Assembly: GCA_038496675.1 (NCBI GenBank)
Contig: CM076656.1
Span: 14,827,701 to 14,891,700 of the forward strand
DNA from: Rachycentron canadum
Taxonomy: Eukaryota; Chordata; Actinopteri; Carangiformes; Rachycentridae
Reading direction: 5' to 3'
DNA length: 64,000 nt
In this document: one piece after another, positions 22,607 to 35,255 of the stretch
Layout: the number at the start of each line of letters is the position of its first letter
Numbering within the stretch: the first letter of the stretch is position 1
The notes under the pieces: generated by a model
Databases searched by the model: none
The model's input: the letters and a program-made list of their open reading frames with translations, nothing else
What the model was told of the DNA's origin: nothing
Program-made: the position numbers and the translations under genes

Positions 22607-23205
22607 TACAGTGGCAGGGAAAAGTATGTGAACCTTTAGAATTACTTGTTTGGTAATAAAATATGATCTTTTCTTCATCTAAGTAAGGAGTACAGTCAAC
22701 CATAGTGTGCTTAAGATAATGCCACACAAATAATGCTAACCTTTCAAGTCTTTGTTAATCCCGCCTATTAAACAACCACAGTGGTGGTGGAAAAAGTCAG
22801 CGGACCTTGGGACTTAATAAATGGTTGAACCAGGCAGCAATAACCTCAGCCAAGAGCTTCTAGTAGCCGTTGGATCAAATCTGCACAATGTTCCAGGGCT
22901 TGTTTTTTTTTTTTTTTTTACCATTTTTCAACTGTTTCCACTCAGCGATATTCCTCAGACGCTCAGACTTTCTTGAGTTCTTTCCTCAGTATCTCAGTCG
23001 GATTGAGGTCTGGGCTCTAAGTGAACCACTCCAAAAAGTGGATTTTCGTTTTTTTGAAGCTATTCTGCAGTGGATTTACCTAGAAGTTTAGGGTCACAGT
23101 CCTGGTGCAACGTCTCAGCTTCTACAGAGGTTCAGCCTCGATAAACTTGAGAATTAATTTTCCCCACAATGATGGCAAGCTGTCCTGGCCGCAAGGCTTA
23201 TTCCA
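22607..23205 (-). mobile_element. Tc1-like transposon relic (antisense) with one terminus
   Basis: Begins tacagtggcagggaaaagta followed by tgtgaacc, the typical end of a fish Tc1-like element. Internal phrases (atatctcagtcggattgagg-like text, tctgggctctaagtgaacca, tttttttgaagctattctg, gtggatttacctagaagttt, gggtcacagtcctg, caatgatggcaagctgtcc) are antisense transposase text. A T tract interrupts it near 22905. No intact ORF; the distal terminus is not found. Confidence 0.8.
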
Positions 23206-24303
23206 CCATACTAACCCTAACCCCATCTGTAGTGCTTCTTCCCGAACTTCACATTCCAGTGAACATGCAGAATCCTGAATTTCCCTGTCTTAGTATGTTG
23301 GTATCAAACTTCTCAAACTTTTTACAGATCTTGGATAGAGAACCCCATACTTTGATCAACAGAAAGAAAAAAAGACGTTAATATGATAACTAAAAAGCAG
23401 AACAAAATGAATGGGCTTGGGTATTATGGGTTTTGGGTTATATATATTAAGGTGGTAAGTGTCTTCTGGGTAAATTAAGGAGAGCAGCGGTTTTCTTAGT
23501 GTGAGAAAGTAAAAACAAAAAAATGAGTTTGAGTTCAGATACAAAGTACTCAATTACTTTATCAGAAAATTAATCCTCCTAGTTTTTGCAGCAGTTTTTG
23601 ATCTTTTGCTGTCAGACCAATGAAAAACACTAAAAGTTTTTCCAGTGAAAATTTTAATCCTCTTTAGAACAGAAAATATTATCTCCACCAATGCTGTGGA
23701 TGTCTGTAGAATTGTCCCATGGCCTGTGTGATCCCACTTTCATTCATGTAAGACATCAGCTCTTAAACTACTACTTTTTTTTAGTCAAGGTGGGTGCTGA
23801 ATATAGTACTCGGGGCTCTTTGCAGATCAAAGAAATGCCCTTATGTCTCTTTAAGTTAGGTGAAACCTCTATCAAATCAGGCTCTGTTGTACTGTAGGAT
23901 TTTAGCCAGATTCAGCATTTCAGGGAATTTCAGCTTTTCTAGTGATCCAAACTTTTTATACAGTTGGGACACGAGTGTGTCAAAGACATCTGAGGATAAA
24001 ACTAGTGACATTCATTTTCAGAGCCCACAGAAAGCCTGCATCTCTTGGCTGACTAGTGATTCGACTCTCTTCTCCACCACAGTAGCCGGTGCTCACTGAA
24101 CTTGACAGCAAAACACTGAACAAGACATCATTGCACAAAAATATGTCTAAGATTTTCTTAAGGAACCCAAATTTTAGTCTAAGCTACAATTACTGAAGAC
24201 TCTTCTTGACCTCTTGAATAATTCATGCAAGCCAACAAGCCAATCATGCCACTTTTTGGCTTTGGATTGCCCTACTAGTGTATTTTGCCGCTGTGGCTTG
24301 CTG

Positions 24304-24338
24304 TTGAAGTTATCATAGTAACCCTATGATAACTTCAA
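24304..24338. other. Perfect 15-bp hairpin
   Basis: TTGAAGTTATCATAG (24304-24318) and its exact reverse complement (24324-24338) flank TAACC. No T-run follows, and it is not part of a recognised element. Confidence 0.85.
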
Positions 24339-26813
24339 TACTCATGCTCATAGGGATCGCTCAGCACATAGAACATAACATCACATATTAGAATCTTACC
24401 AAGTGCTGTAATGTGTAAATTTTTAATGACCTGTTTCTTATTTTGCTTATCCATCATTGCTAACAGGAATTTTGTTTTCAGCCAAGGCAATATCAATATT
24501 TGTTTAAAGCAAATACAAAATTGATTTTGATTCATTTGAATCATTTGAGTCATTTCCCTCTCTCAGTTCTACATGTCTCTTGACTTCCTTTCCCTGTTGC
24601 CACTATCACCAGTACCTCTGGTGTCCTTCATGGTTGAAAAAATATTTTTGACTGAGTGAATATGTTGTTTTGTTTTGTTGTTTTTTTTTTTTTACTTCCT
24701 GTCTCTTTTGACCTCCTGCATGCCCTTCAATGTTTCCCAAAAGTTTCCTGATATAAGATTCAAAATTAAACGTAATTATGTAAATGCGAGCTTTCCTTAA
24801 GGGTTTAAGTGGGCTCCTAGGTGCATGTAAAGACAGTATTCACCAGCCGAATCTGTTTATCCTGTAATGCTGCTTAAATGGTAAAAAGTCCTTTTCTCTG
24901 AGTTTAAATTTGAAAATATGTTGAAAGTGAAAATTCTTGGGTACTTAGCAATGGATGAACTGGCACTGCATTGTTGACTAATGTGGCTTTTTGTCTAGGG
25001 CTAAGAGCTAGTGATTTTTAGTGCTTTTTAAACTGGGTGCTATTGTATGTTGTGCTTGCGTAGGTGATCTGAAATTTGGATGCATCTGTCTGCAAAATTA
25101 GCAGTTTCAGAGATGCTGGTAGCTGTAGGTAATTTTGGGTTAAGTCAGGTTTAGTGTGTCTCTCTCACAATCAAGCATGAATTACTGTTAATAAACAACA
25201 CTTTTCTTGTTATTCCAGAAATAACCAGTAATTCCTCCATTGAAGTAAGTAAGAACCTGGGAGTCTGGGCGCTTCATCTCTTGTTGCATTCACTTGCACT
25301 CGAACGTCAGAGTTTCAATCTCGTCATTTTCGGATCAACCACTTTTTACATTTTCGAATAATAAAAACACATTTTCCATTTCTAAATAATAAGCCAGTCT
25401 AAATTGCTTGTTAACCTGTTACTGCTACCCACATAACACTGGACAAGAAAAGACTTAAAGTATTTTTTTAATGCTTGACAAGCATTAAAACTGGACAGGG
25501 TTATACCAGGACAGAAATGGTGAGTTGTATTGGGAGGTAGTCAAGATAGCTTCCAGAGACAATAGCTAATGCGGTCAAAAAAGGCACTCATCACACATTG
25601 ATGAGCATGTCTATGGATGCTGATATGCTCAAGTTCAACTCGCCATCACTTATTCCTTTTCAAAGTTCTTTCTTCTTTCTTCTGATTTCTGAAATGAGGT
25701 AGAGGTGCTGAAGCCAAAGCATAGTAGGCAGGTAATTACATCCTTGACAGATGGAAAAGCCGAGCAAAAAAAAAAAAAAAAGTGGGGGGCAAATACTGCA
25801 GAGGAACAGAAAGGAGGCAGTGAGGAGTTAAAGCTGTGTGTGACGAGGAGGGGTGGGGGTTGAAGGTAGAGAGAACAGAAGTGAGGGAGAGAATGAGAGA
25901 GAGAGAAATGGGAGATTTATTTTGGCTCACAAATAGCCAATACATAACCTGGTGCCACCTGTCCAAACTGTATTACTCTCTGCTAGTTTACAGCCTGTAG
26001 TGGTGGGAGTCAGTGCTGTTTGGGCCTAATTTACACTGCAAGCAAAGTCTACTACATAACAAAGCTTTTAAATTTATTTCCTGTGTCTTAATAATAGTGG
26101 CATCTATGTTATGTATTCAGGAAAACTTTTGAAAAGGGACCAGCCATCTTAGTTTGCCCATAAATACTCAACCCTGCATCGTATATGGTGGTCTGTTGGT
26201 CAGCTCACCTTAATGTATGACAGGCTGCCACGTGACTGAAGCACAACATCCACCCGGCAATAAGTTCCTTCTCTGAAAGTTTCCTAAGCTGTGAGGAAAG
26301 TCTGCTGGGACCAGGAACACAAGTTTCACCTGGTCACTCAAACAATCTGTGAAACTCGCTGTATGTATATTAAACTGTTTCATTAGGGTCATGTAGGTTA
26401 AACTAAGACAAAAAGAAACCAAAATGACCAAACAAAATCAAGAAATCAATCTGACTGAGATCTGAAATCTAACTTTCAGATGTCACACACACTTTTAGTT
26501 GAGATGATATTTTCATCCTAATTGATATATGGCTTCCAAGAAAAATACTAAGAGGCATTATCCTTATTATTAACTGATCTTTACCCCTGACATGTTCTGT
26601 TCCATGCCACCCATGTTTCCATGGACAGTATTGCACCCTCAAAGGCTGTTAGCAGAGGTTCTATCTGGTGTCATACATCCTGTGATGGTTGCACAGGGCT
26701 CTTGTTGTGATGTATTATAACAAGCTGTGTCCTCTTTTCAAAGTGGTCTTTTCAACATTACATTTCCTTTTCACACATATTGTAGACTCACCAGTCATCT
26801 AGCAACACCATAG

Positions 26814-26819
<6 letters not shown>

Positions 26820-26870
<51 letters not shown>
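26820..26870. repeat. (GT)n microsatellite
   Basis: About 25 GT units. The ORFs on both strands here are translations of this tract. Confidence 0.95.
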
Positions 26871-26875
<5 letters not shown>

Positions 26876-27268
26876 TTCTACTTCGTGAATTGCAAACCAG
26901 CAGACAGTGGTATCTAGTTTTATCCCTTTTTCCACCACAGCTACACCAGAAACACCTCCCTGCAAACACTTACCAACATAACCAACATGCTCATGTGTGT
27001 GGGCACACTGGACCCAGACCCGGAGGCCTCTTGTGGAGGTCTGTTTACCATGAAGTTGATAAAGCAGAGTTTCGGGAAGGTTAAATAAATACAGAGAGCG
27101 TTTAACATGCATTCACCACAATATTTGCTGCTTTTGTAATAAAGTGTTTATAATTAGACACAGCGAAATACTAGAGAACCGATTGCGGATTACTCTGTCA
27201 CTGAAAACAGGTTTCAACAAAAACATTGTTTATTCCCATTGGAGTAACATTATAGAAAAAACTATTTT

Positions 27269-27322
27269 TACTATTACTATTACTATGAGAGTGAAAGAGT
27301 TATACTATTACTATTACTATTA
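27269..27322. repeat. (ACTATT)n short tandem repeat, two blocks
   Basis: Two blocks of ACTATT (27269-27286 and 27303-27322) are separated by gagagtgaaagagtta. Confidence 0.85.
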
Positions 27323-27599
27323 ATACACTTATAGGTAATAAATAGGAAAATACATTTGACTTTATAGACTTTAAACTGTATTACTGCAACTGCAACATTT
27401 TCAGCAGGAAGAAATGTACTTTTCTTCCTTGGTTGGCTTTTGTCTTTTTGTGGGATTTGTTCACAAGAAACACAGAATAAAGCCGACCTTGCCAATTAAA
27501 GAAAGTATGTATGGTATCAGTACTTCATGCGAAAGGATGTTGGGGCAAGATATTAGAGTGAAGAATTAATATTTCGTTTATCATTGAGCTATGGATAGT

Positions 27600-27619
27600 A
27601 TAGGTTTAGGTTTAGGTTT
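27600..27619. repeat. Short (TTTAGG)n tract
   Basis: Three TTTAGG units, about 120 bases upstream of exon G. It resembles a degenerate telomere unit; probably chance or microsatellite. Confidence 0.7.
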
Positions 27620-27742
27620 GATTTGAAAGGAGAGAAAGAGAGAAAGTTTCCCTGAGAGAATGCTACTATTTCATCTCTGCCCTTACTGCTGATGTTGTGA
27701 AGCTCATGATACAAACCCATGACCTTGTATCTTTGTGTTCAG

Positions 27743-27838
27743 GTGCGTTGGTTGGAGGATCAAATTCGCTCAGTGACGAAAAAGTACCTCCACAAGAAGT
27801 GTAGAAGATACATGTGCAGACAGATGAATGAGGACAAG
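27743..27838 (+). CDS. Exon G of the unrecognised gene
   Basis: 96 bases, 32 codons, phase 0 at both ends, between tatctttgtgttcag and AAG|gtaatt. It encodes VRWLEDQIRSVTKKYLHKKC followed by RRYMCRQMNEDK: a helix that turns strongly basic and carries two cysteines five residues apart. The codons contain no stop, the splice sites are good, and the basic composition continues into the last exon. It resembles a C-terminal basic tail (RNA, membrane or protein interface are all possible); I do not assign a function. Confidence 0.8.
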
Positions 27839-28666
27839 GTAATTAAAGGGCTACTCAGCCATGTTTTTTGTTTTTTTTGTTGTTGTTTTTTTTGGGGGGG
27901 TGACATAAATTCCACCCAATTACTTTTTGGCTTATTTCAAAAACCTCTAGTGAAATCATAAAATATTAATATGCATATACTCAATTGCAATCATATAGCG
28001 GCGATCACTGATGTCTATACTGGAACAACATTCAGATTCAAATTTGTAGAAAAAGCTATTCTGACTACTATTCCTCAACTGTTAAAATGAATGTCTAAAA
28101 CGTACCAAATGCCCACATTAAGTGCAATTAAATGTTAATATTTGCTGTTGGCATTGCACCACACTGAGCACATCAGGGAGAGAGTCAACGGGAATCTAAA
28201 GCTGTGGAAACCTTTGTAGTTGGTTTGGAGTAGTTTGGAGGCGGATCACTGCAAGAATCTTAAGTCCAGATATTTATAGACGCTGCTGAATATTTATGTC
28301 ACCTTGATGCATATTTATGATCAACACATTTCGCTCTGACGATTCAACATTACAGAGAAACTGAGGGGCACAGCCAATATCAACCTGTATAGTCACCCCC
28401 GCCAGTTAAGAATTAGAAGAATTCAAGAGAACAAAGGGACACATTATTCTTGTTCAGACTGACCTGAGTCACAAATATTGAGTTGAAAACTGAAATTATG
28501 GCAAACATTTACTGACCTTTGAGTGGCTCTCTTTCATCATTTGAAATACCACCAGGAGATTTTATACCCGTGCTCTCGGTATTAACTAAGTTTCTGGCCA
28601 CTGTAGTGATAATTATCAAGCGTCTCATGTTCCATGCTGCTTATTTCTTGTTTTTCTTGCTTCCAG
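27839..28666 (+). other. Intron between exons G and H
   Basis: Phase-0 intron of 828 bases. It has a T/G-rich run near 27867-27900 and ends in a long pyrimidine tract (ttatttcttgtttttcttgc region). No repeat recognised. Confidence 0.5.
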
Positions 28667-28741
28667 GCCAAAGTAAGGAAGAGATCCAACATCTCCAGAA
28701 AATTATTTCCAACACTTACGACTGAGTTAGTAGTTCAGTAA
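28667..28741 (+). CDS. Terminal exon H with stop codon
   Basis: After a strong pyrimidine tract and ttccag, phase 0 gives AKVRKRSNISRKLFPTLTTE then LVVQ and a TAA at 28739-28741. The tail continues the basic character of exon G, giving a C-terminus rich in Lys/Arg. Another frame of the same sequence is open for 20 codons (phase 1) but cannot follow exon G. An AATAAA cluster lies 220 bases downstream, as expected for a last exon. An alternative is that the exon is internal, but no good donor is seen before the stop. Confidence 0.6.
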   Translation, partial: AKVRKRSNISRKLFPTLTTELVVQ

Positions 28742-28990
28742 ATCTCACCTTCACTTGAAAATCTGACTCCTGTTGGCACCGGGACAACCTGATAGTCCAT
28801 CAGCAGAAAATGAACCAGCCAATGAGAGCTGCTTTTCTTTGAGTAAAATCCCTCCCCAGCTCCGCCATTTAAAGTTATATACATTTGATGCCATCAGATT
28901 GAGCAAGTGAAAAGCTCACCAGCAGCGTCTTAACTTACAGGCCTGTATGAAGTGAAAATTAAATAAATAAATAAATATGTGCAAGACATT
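28742..28990 (+). other. Probable 3' untranslated region
   Basis: From the stop codon to just past the first poly(A) signals. No repeat is seen. The end is inferred only from the signals. Confidence 0.4.
28962..28975 (+). terminator. Overlapping poly(A) signals
   Basis: Three overlapping AATAAA hexamers start at 28962, 28966 and 28970, followed by a T-rich stretch (tttctgcttcttggtttc). A further AATAAA is at 29030-29035. The position relative to exon H supports them as the gene end. Confidence 0.45.
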
Positions 28991-29137
28991 TCACAGTTTC
29001 TGCTTCTTGGTTTCAGAGGCATTCATGAAAATAAACTACTTAAATATTGTAGTGGCACAGAAATGTCTTACTTCTTATTCTTGCTGACGACATTAAAGGC
29101 TGTCTGATGGCATGTTTTCATCTTTTCATTTATCTTG

Positions 29138-29310
29138 GAGACAGCTCTGGCTCAGGAGGTAGAGCAGGTCACCCACCCATTGGAAGGTTGGTGATTTCAT
29201 CCCTCCTCCAGTCTGGATGTCAAAGTGTCCTTTGTCAAGATGCTGAGAGGTGCTATTAAATCCAGTTTGCATTTGCCATTTACTTCTGGGAGTCCAGGTC
29301 CATTTATCCA
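29138..29310 (+). mobile_element. tRNA-like SINE
   Basis: tggctcaggaggtagagcag resembles a tRNA A box; the B-box region is decayed (ggttggtgatttcatccctc). Then ctccagtctggatgtcaaag, tgtcctttgtcaagatgctg and gtccatttatcc follow a common fish repeat in order. Pol III transcription is unlikely with the degraded B box. Confidence 0.65.
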
Positions 29311-29449
29311 TATGCAGTGTTTGTTAAACCACGATTTGAAAAGGACTCCACCTTACAGCAATTTTGCTAATGTAATGTAATTGGGCATTTTTAACATCTA
29401 AATGTCACATTGCATTGGAGTACAGTTCTTTCAATAAAGCATTCAGGCA

Positions 29450-29890
29450 CCTTCACATTCTTCGCTTATTTGTCGTTATGTTGTGGAAAAATGTATGAGG
29501 CTCCTCCATAATGACGGAGCAAAAATAAAAAACACTTGGCTGTGACGCTTGAAATTCAGCTCAGGTAGCTCCCATTTCTCTAGCTCGTCTTTGAGAGGGT
29601 TCTGTACCTTGATTGGGGTCCAAAAAATTCAATTAATGGAACATGATCTGGGAAGGCACAAGCCTGTCTGCGTAATTGCTGACAATGCATATTAGGGCAA
29701 AAACCAAGCCGCAAGGAGAGAGGAACTGCCTGCACAGCTCAGAGGCAGGACTGTATCGAGGCACAGATCTGGGGGTAGGCTGCAAAAAATACTGCCGCAT
29801 TGAAGGTTCCCAAGAGCACAGTGGCCTCCATAATTTTTAAATGGTAAAAGTTTGGAACAACCGGGACTCTTTGTTTGTTGTAAAAACTAA
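29450..29890 (+). mobile_element. Tc1-like transposon relic (sense, 5' half)
   Basis: Leader text (ttcagctcaggtagctccca, cttgattggggtcc, caattaatggaacatgatct, gggaaggcacaagcctgtct, gcaaaaaccaagccgcaag) precedes the transposase DNA-binding region (cagaggcaggactg, cgaggcacagatctggggg, ttgaaggttcccaagagcac, agtggcctccataatttt, gtttggaacaaccgggactc). It stops after the N-terminal third. Degenerate; the catalytic part is absent. Confidence 0.85.
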
Positions 29891-32740
29891 ATTTAGCCAG
29901 CACTGCTTGCACTCTTCAGGTTATTCGATGGTATTTGCCTCACATATCCCAATCGGATACGAGTGCTGGTTGTTACTAGTGGCAAGGGTGGTAAAAACTG
30001 ATGAATAGAGTGCAGGTGGCATATGAGATTGATTATTGAACAAGTGGTGGTGAAGATGCCGTAAACCGAACTTTAATCTTTTGTTTAGGTTGTAGAGACA
30101 GTAAATCCCATTTACTCCCCATTCAGGTCAGCACAAGTGTAATGTGCGTTTTTATGCCTTAACTTAAAATTGGGCAGAAACAGCACTTAACCAGCTCAGC
30201 CACGCCTTGTGATAGTCTTGGCTTGAAGCACGGCCAAACTCAAATATGACTAGCTACAGACCAATATGAGTAATCACTGCTTTACTACTTTTCCCATTAC
30301 CCCCGAAAGGATTTCAAGAACACTGATATGTGATTGCCACACATTACAATATAACTCGTTCACAGACAAGGCTGATTTATGGTGAATATGGGAGTGCACG
30401 TATTGCTGACCTTGACTTTAAAGCGAGGTAGGCAGCATATCGCTAGCTGTAGATTGTCAGTGTTATTACCTTGCTGTCGTCCACCCGGTTTGTAAGATCC
30501 AAGTTTGGATATCTAAAACAAACCCACATCCAATTTCCCGAACTATCGCTGCAACATAGTAATGGTGGTCATGCCCTCTTTTGTCACATGACATAACCAG
30601 ACATTTGGAATATTTCCTATTTGTTCAGACATTCAAAAAGTTCTGGTGATGGGCTCAGTGAGAATTTATTTTCTCTGGTCGGATAAACAGCCAATCAATT
30701 AGAGGTTTGCTGGCAGTGTTAAGGACGGGGATGTCATTGTCCTGCAATGCCAACCAGTTCCCTACAGTAGCTTCTACGCACGTGGAAAAAATACATGAAG
30801 CCAACTGTTGCTGGCAACTGCTGCTGCTAGCTGCCAGTAGTTTTAATTGTTTGCAACACTCATAAAATTCTCCTAACTGTTAAGTGAACTTGAGATGCAC
30901 AAATAATCCAAAAGTGCATCTCCACATTTCTTTCAGCGTCTCTCGTACACCAAAGGGCTCTCCAGGCTCTTTAGGAGCCTGTCTTGCTAACCCAGTCACT
31001 CCTCTCCATTTTATAGTTTTTGCTTTCTCTCTCTGTCCTCAGCATTAGTTTAGCTTTAGCTCCTCTAGTTCCCTAATGCAGCTCTCAGATCTTTCTCCAT
31101 ACTACCAAGTCTTCTAAGTGATTGAGTCAGAGTGTATCTGTGTATTTACATGTCGATTTGTGCTATGTCTTTGTATTATGTTGTTCTTTATTCTCTCCCA
31201 TTCAGATGTTGGTAGCACACAGTCTCTCACACACGCACATACACATTAACATTACATGGAGCTTCCTGTGTGATCCTTATTTTTGTACACATTTGGTGTT
31301 AATATTTGGATGCTTGCAGTGAATATAATTGCTCAGAGAGCTGTATGCTTGCTGCATTGACTATGGAGTCTCCTAGGGACTCAAGGACTCCTCAAGAGGC
31401 TTCCAGAGTGCCACCAGCAAAATGAGGGATAATTGAATATGGCGATAATTGAATATATGGAGAGTTATTCTAAAAGGAAGATGTATGTAATTTTCAGTAT
31501 CCATACTGTTATTAGCCTATGTAAGACAGCCCGAGTGGCTAATTTGTCACATTAACAAACTTTGAAAAGCTAATTTCAGTCTGAAGCACTTAAATACAGA
31601 GCACTTTGTATTCAAACAGTCTGCAATTAGAGGCAACTGCAGGAGTTCTGAAATCTTTCAAGGGCAAGATCAGACCAAAACCAGCCACAACATCAACTGG
31701 GGAAAGGATCAAAGGTTCACGACCGGGAAAGTCAAGGACGACGTCCACTTTCAACACCAAAGACCACCATTGAAAAGATAGGTGTTACGATTATCCTTTC
31801 AAATACAACTACTGTTACGGATAGCATCATCACAAAGTTCAGTATTTATCAAAAGCCAAAATGAAGTTTTGGATTTAAACATAAAAATAAAAATCCTCAG
31901 TTTAAAAATTAGATTAAACTGCGAAATACATTTTATTCTATCATTAACTGTCCAGCTTTATTGGCTGCATTTGTCTGTGGAGTATTTAATTCTCCCTAAA
32001 GTCATAGTTAAGTTACTTACCTATAGTCAGTGTATCACCTGCAGTAGATTCAGGTAAGCACAATCCCAGTTTAGGGAAGCAGCAGGAGCACCTGGACACC
32101 TGGAAGATGTGCTGCTGTGGATGGGGGGCCATCCTCAAAAATGTGTCTTCGGCATTTTAAAACATACCCACAGTGGCTTTGTTTTGAACAATTTCACTTC
32201 TTTATCTGCCAGATTTGTGAATCTACTGACTACAGCGCGCACTCCATTACTTTGTAGATGAGCTGTTTATGTCAGCCAGAGCTATTAATGGAAGGTATGC
32301 AGGGGGTACGAGTGAAAATTGCCTTTGAAAAGTCAAATTGCGACACAGCCTTTGACGGACAACACAAGCAAAGGCGTAACAGAACAGATGCACAGTTCAT
32401 GCAGGAGCGATGAACTGAGGGTCCCCAGGCCTGTTTGTGTCATGTGCCTGATGAGCACTAAGGATGTTCCGCATCTCTTCTCGCTGGAAGGCAAATCAAA
32501 CATGCTTGTCACCGTCATTGTGAACGTCAAAAGGTGTAGCCTGTCACAAACAGTGCACGCCTCATCATGAGACCCTGACGATAGAGCCATAGTCAGGGCA
32601 GAATGCAAAAACTAAGGTATGTTTGAACACACAGATGATGCAACAGGCTGCTGAACTCCAACGATGAAACCCCCATTGTAATAAACCACATTTTAAACCA
32701 TAGACTGTCAACCAACCCCTGACTGGAGACACTTAATTTT
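29891..32740. other. Intergenic stretch, nothing recognised
   Basis: Moderately AT-rich with scattered short ORFs. I see no repeat consensus, exon or RNA gene in it. Confidence 0.5.
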
Positions 32741-32749
32741 CTCAGCTTT

Positions 32750-32965
32750 TCCCTTCATCACTCATCTCCTTTATGCTGACGCTCTGCAGAGCACAGGAGC
32801 TGGCGAATAAATCTCCAAATCATTGAATATGCAGCGTGAAGCCTTTTATTGAATCATTGCATCCGAACCTTGTTCATCGATATTGAGCAAAGTGAACCTG
32901 TTCCTCCTGTCAGATGGAGGACAGACGGGCCATCTGAGGCCTTTGATTGCACTGCGAGACTGCAG
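32750..32965. promoter_or_regulatory. Possible conserved noncoding stretch
   Basis: Repeat-free, balanced composition (gcacaggagctggcgaataa, aatatgcagcgtgaagcctt, tgaatcattgcatc, tcatcgatattgagcaaag). It resembles vertebrate noncoding conserved blocks in texture only. No comparison was possible. Confidence 0.15.
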
Positions 32966-33396
32966 GAGTGAGGGTTTCCCATGGTCTGAAATCCCCAGGG
33001 GACACAAGACGTGCATCAAACATCCCTAACTCTTCTTCTCTTTTGCCTGACTCTGCTGACAAGTGACTATTGAACATCTATCAGCTGCACCGCCATGTGC
33101 TCATGTCTGTGTATGTGTTAGTCTTTTGGAGGGGATCAATGCGTCTCCAGGGTAAGAGGGTGTGAGTAAACAGTGGGAGGATGCCTCAACGTGTGTACGC
33201 AAGTAGCTGCAGAGTCGACACAGCAGGCAGTCCTTGGCCAGTCAGCGAGCGGTCGGACAACCGATCACCCAACATCGAACCGCTGGCATCAACACATGCT
33301 GCTGTCTTTCACGCACTATCCCCTTTATACTGATGATCAGTGGGAGAGTTGAATCGACACACAGACCTGATGCATTTTATATTGGCAATGTCCTCT

Positions 33397-33413
33397 TAAT
33401 AATAATAATAATA
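33397..33413. repeat. (AAT)n microsatellite
   Basis: Five to six AAT units. Confidence 0.85.
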
Positions 33414-35153
33414 GTAGGAAATACTGGCTTTTATTTCTGCATTATCCCAAAACATTTAGCTGTGACTTTTATACATAGGTGCACAGAGTCGACCAGCTCC
33501 CATCACCCCCCATCCGCACCTCACCACACCAAAACTTTTTCGTGACAGGAGCAGCAAGAAAATCTCTCTAAAGTCTCTTTCCCGCATCTTGCTGCCTTCT
33601 GCTTCAACATGTCTCTTATCTTTCTCCTCCCTGGCTGAAGTTTTAGGTTTTGTTTTTTTTGTTTTTTTATGTTTTTTCTGAACTGACTCTGACTTTTTTT
33701 TTCGAGACTTCTATGGTCATCTTGAAGATATTTACCATTAACTGACACACTCCAGTGACAATGCACAGGGTTGTACAGAGAAATGAAAGGGTCTCCTTGA
33801 AAACGGGAGAAACTGAACAGTCGGTTAAGTTAGAGCTGCGCCAACCACTGCCTTTTAATACAATAGTGAAGTATTTGAACTTTACTTGACTGTTTCTTTT
33901 TTTATGCCATATTAAATTTGTACTTCACTAACTGGCAAAAAAAATTTATCGAGCTAGGAGTCGCATGGCTCCATATATTTTAAAGTCAGCTGCTGATGGC
34001 ATAATTAATTCAAACGCAGGAGAATGTAATGTTTTTCAACAAAGGAAAGATCAATATTCTGCAAATGCTGACAGGAGAAAACTGATATGCATCTTAAATG
34101 CGGAGCAAAGACAGTGAAAACAAGTTGCAGTGAAGTAGCAGCAAATTAAGTGCAACAATAACACAAGGTGAAAAGAGACACATTGAAACATTGACAGTCA
34201 CTTTTCAATCATGGATTGATACATTTTACACATTGATGTTATTTTATTCATATATATGGATTTAGATTTTCTGTGATTTTGCTGTTCATACAGATGAAAA
34301 AAAATAAACTGGCAAACAGGAAAAAATCTTGCTTTTCAGGGCTTTAATTGATTTATTCATTTATAAATCAAATTAATCAGTCTCATATCAGAAGTCAAAC
34401 TTCAATTCAATGGCTCTTCAGTCTCTACTTCAAAGGAACACAACAGGACAATGCCTGAGTTTCAAAATCAACAGCTGATAAAATGAACCGCGCGATACAT
34501 TGGGCAATGGTGGGAGAGGATATTTAGTGTTTATTTACAATACCACTGACAATTGAATGTTATTTTATCTGGATGTGGACCCAGTCGTGAGCTGGTTGTT
34601 AAGATCTCACATACTGTGAGTTGAGCCGTAGCTGGAGATCCTTGGCTTGAACCCAAAGCATCTGATCGGTAATCTTGGATGACAGGCTCTGAGTGTAACC
34701 TCCCAGAGGTGTCATCCTTGTTACCAAGGTGACAGTTCTGCCAGTGTCTCTCAGCTGTTTCAGCTCTGGTGAAGGCGGCCGGCAGACTTCCTTGCCCGGG
34801 CACTCTTGATTTATTTGCAGGGTTCTGTGCGGGTGGACATGGGCAGATGTTGTCATCTGCCCGCTTGATATGAGATAATGCTCTAATTTCAATTTCAATT
34901 TTAATAATTTTAAAAATTCAATTACAAAATTAATATTTTTATAGTTGGGTTACAAAAAAAAAAAAATTTAAAAAAAGTTTACACTGGAGCAGTGGCAAAT
35001 GAAAGACCAGAGCAAATGGTAAGGAGAGATCAAGTGTAAAGGGCAGACTGGCCTGGTGATCTGAAAAGCAGCAGCAAAGAAATCACCAAAAAGCAATGTG
35101 TGAAATGATCACAACATTTTCATATTTATATTTATAAGTTTTGAAATGCTGGT
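33414..35153. other. Intergenic stretch, little recognised
   Basis: Contains T-rich runs near 33650-33680 and a stretch near 33865-33915 that weakly resembles the hAT-type repeat seen at 59268. Otherwise nothing named. Confidence 0.4.
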
Positions 35154-35255
35154 AGTAATATTACCACTACGACTACTACTACTACTACGACTACTGATAC
35201 TAGTAATAACAAAAATAATAATACAATAATAATAATAATAATACTAATAATAATG
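35154..35255. repeat. Mixed (ACT)n and (AAT)n tracts
   Basis: Trinucleotide ACT/GACT units followed by AAT units. The antisense frame over it is low complexity. Confidence 0.9.

Larger units (their letters stand above)
17631..27742 (+). other. Intron between exons F and G
   Basis: A 10-kb phase-0 intron. It contains a LINE-tail-like fish repeat (18020-18088), an AC microsatellite (18715-18780), a hAT-like MITE (19495-19735), another hAT-like fragment (20937-21062), a weak candidate exon (21179-21334), an antisense Tc1-like relic (22607-23205), a perfect hairpin (24304-24338), a long GT tract (26820-26870) and ACTATT repeats (27269-27322). The interval 24,350-26,800 shows nothing I can name apart from a 16-base A run near 25766. 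Confidence 0.5.

Noticed and set aside
26795..27112. Long open frames on both strands
   Set aside because: Translations of the GT microsatellite with random flanks.
29138..29160. Possible tRNA gene
   Set aside because: An A-box-like start only; no cloverleaf, and the B box is decayed. It fits a SINE.
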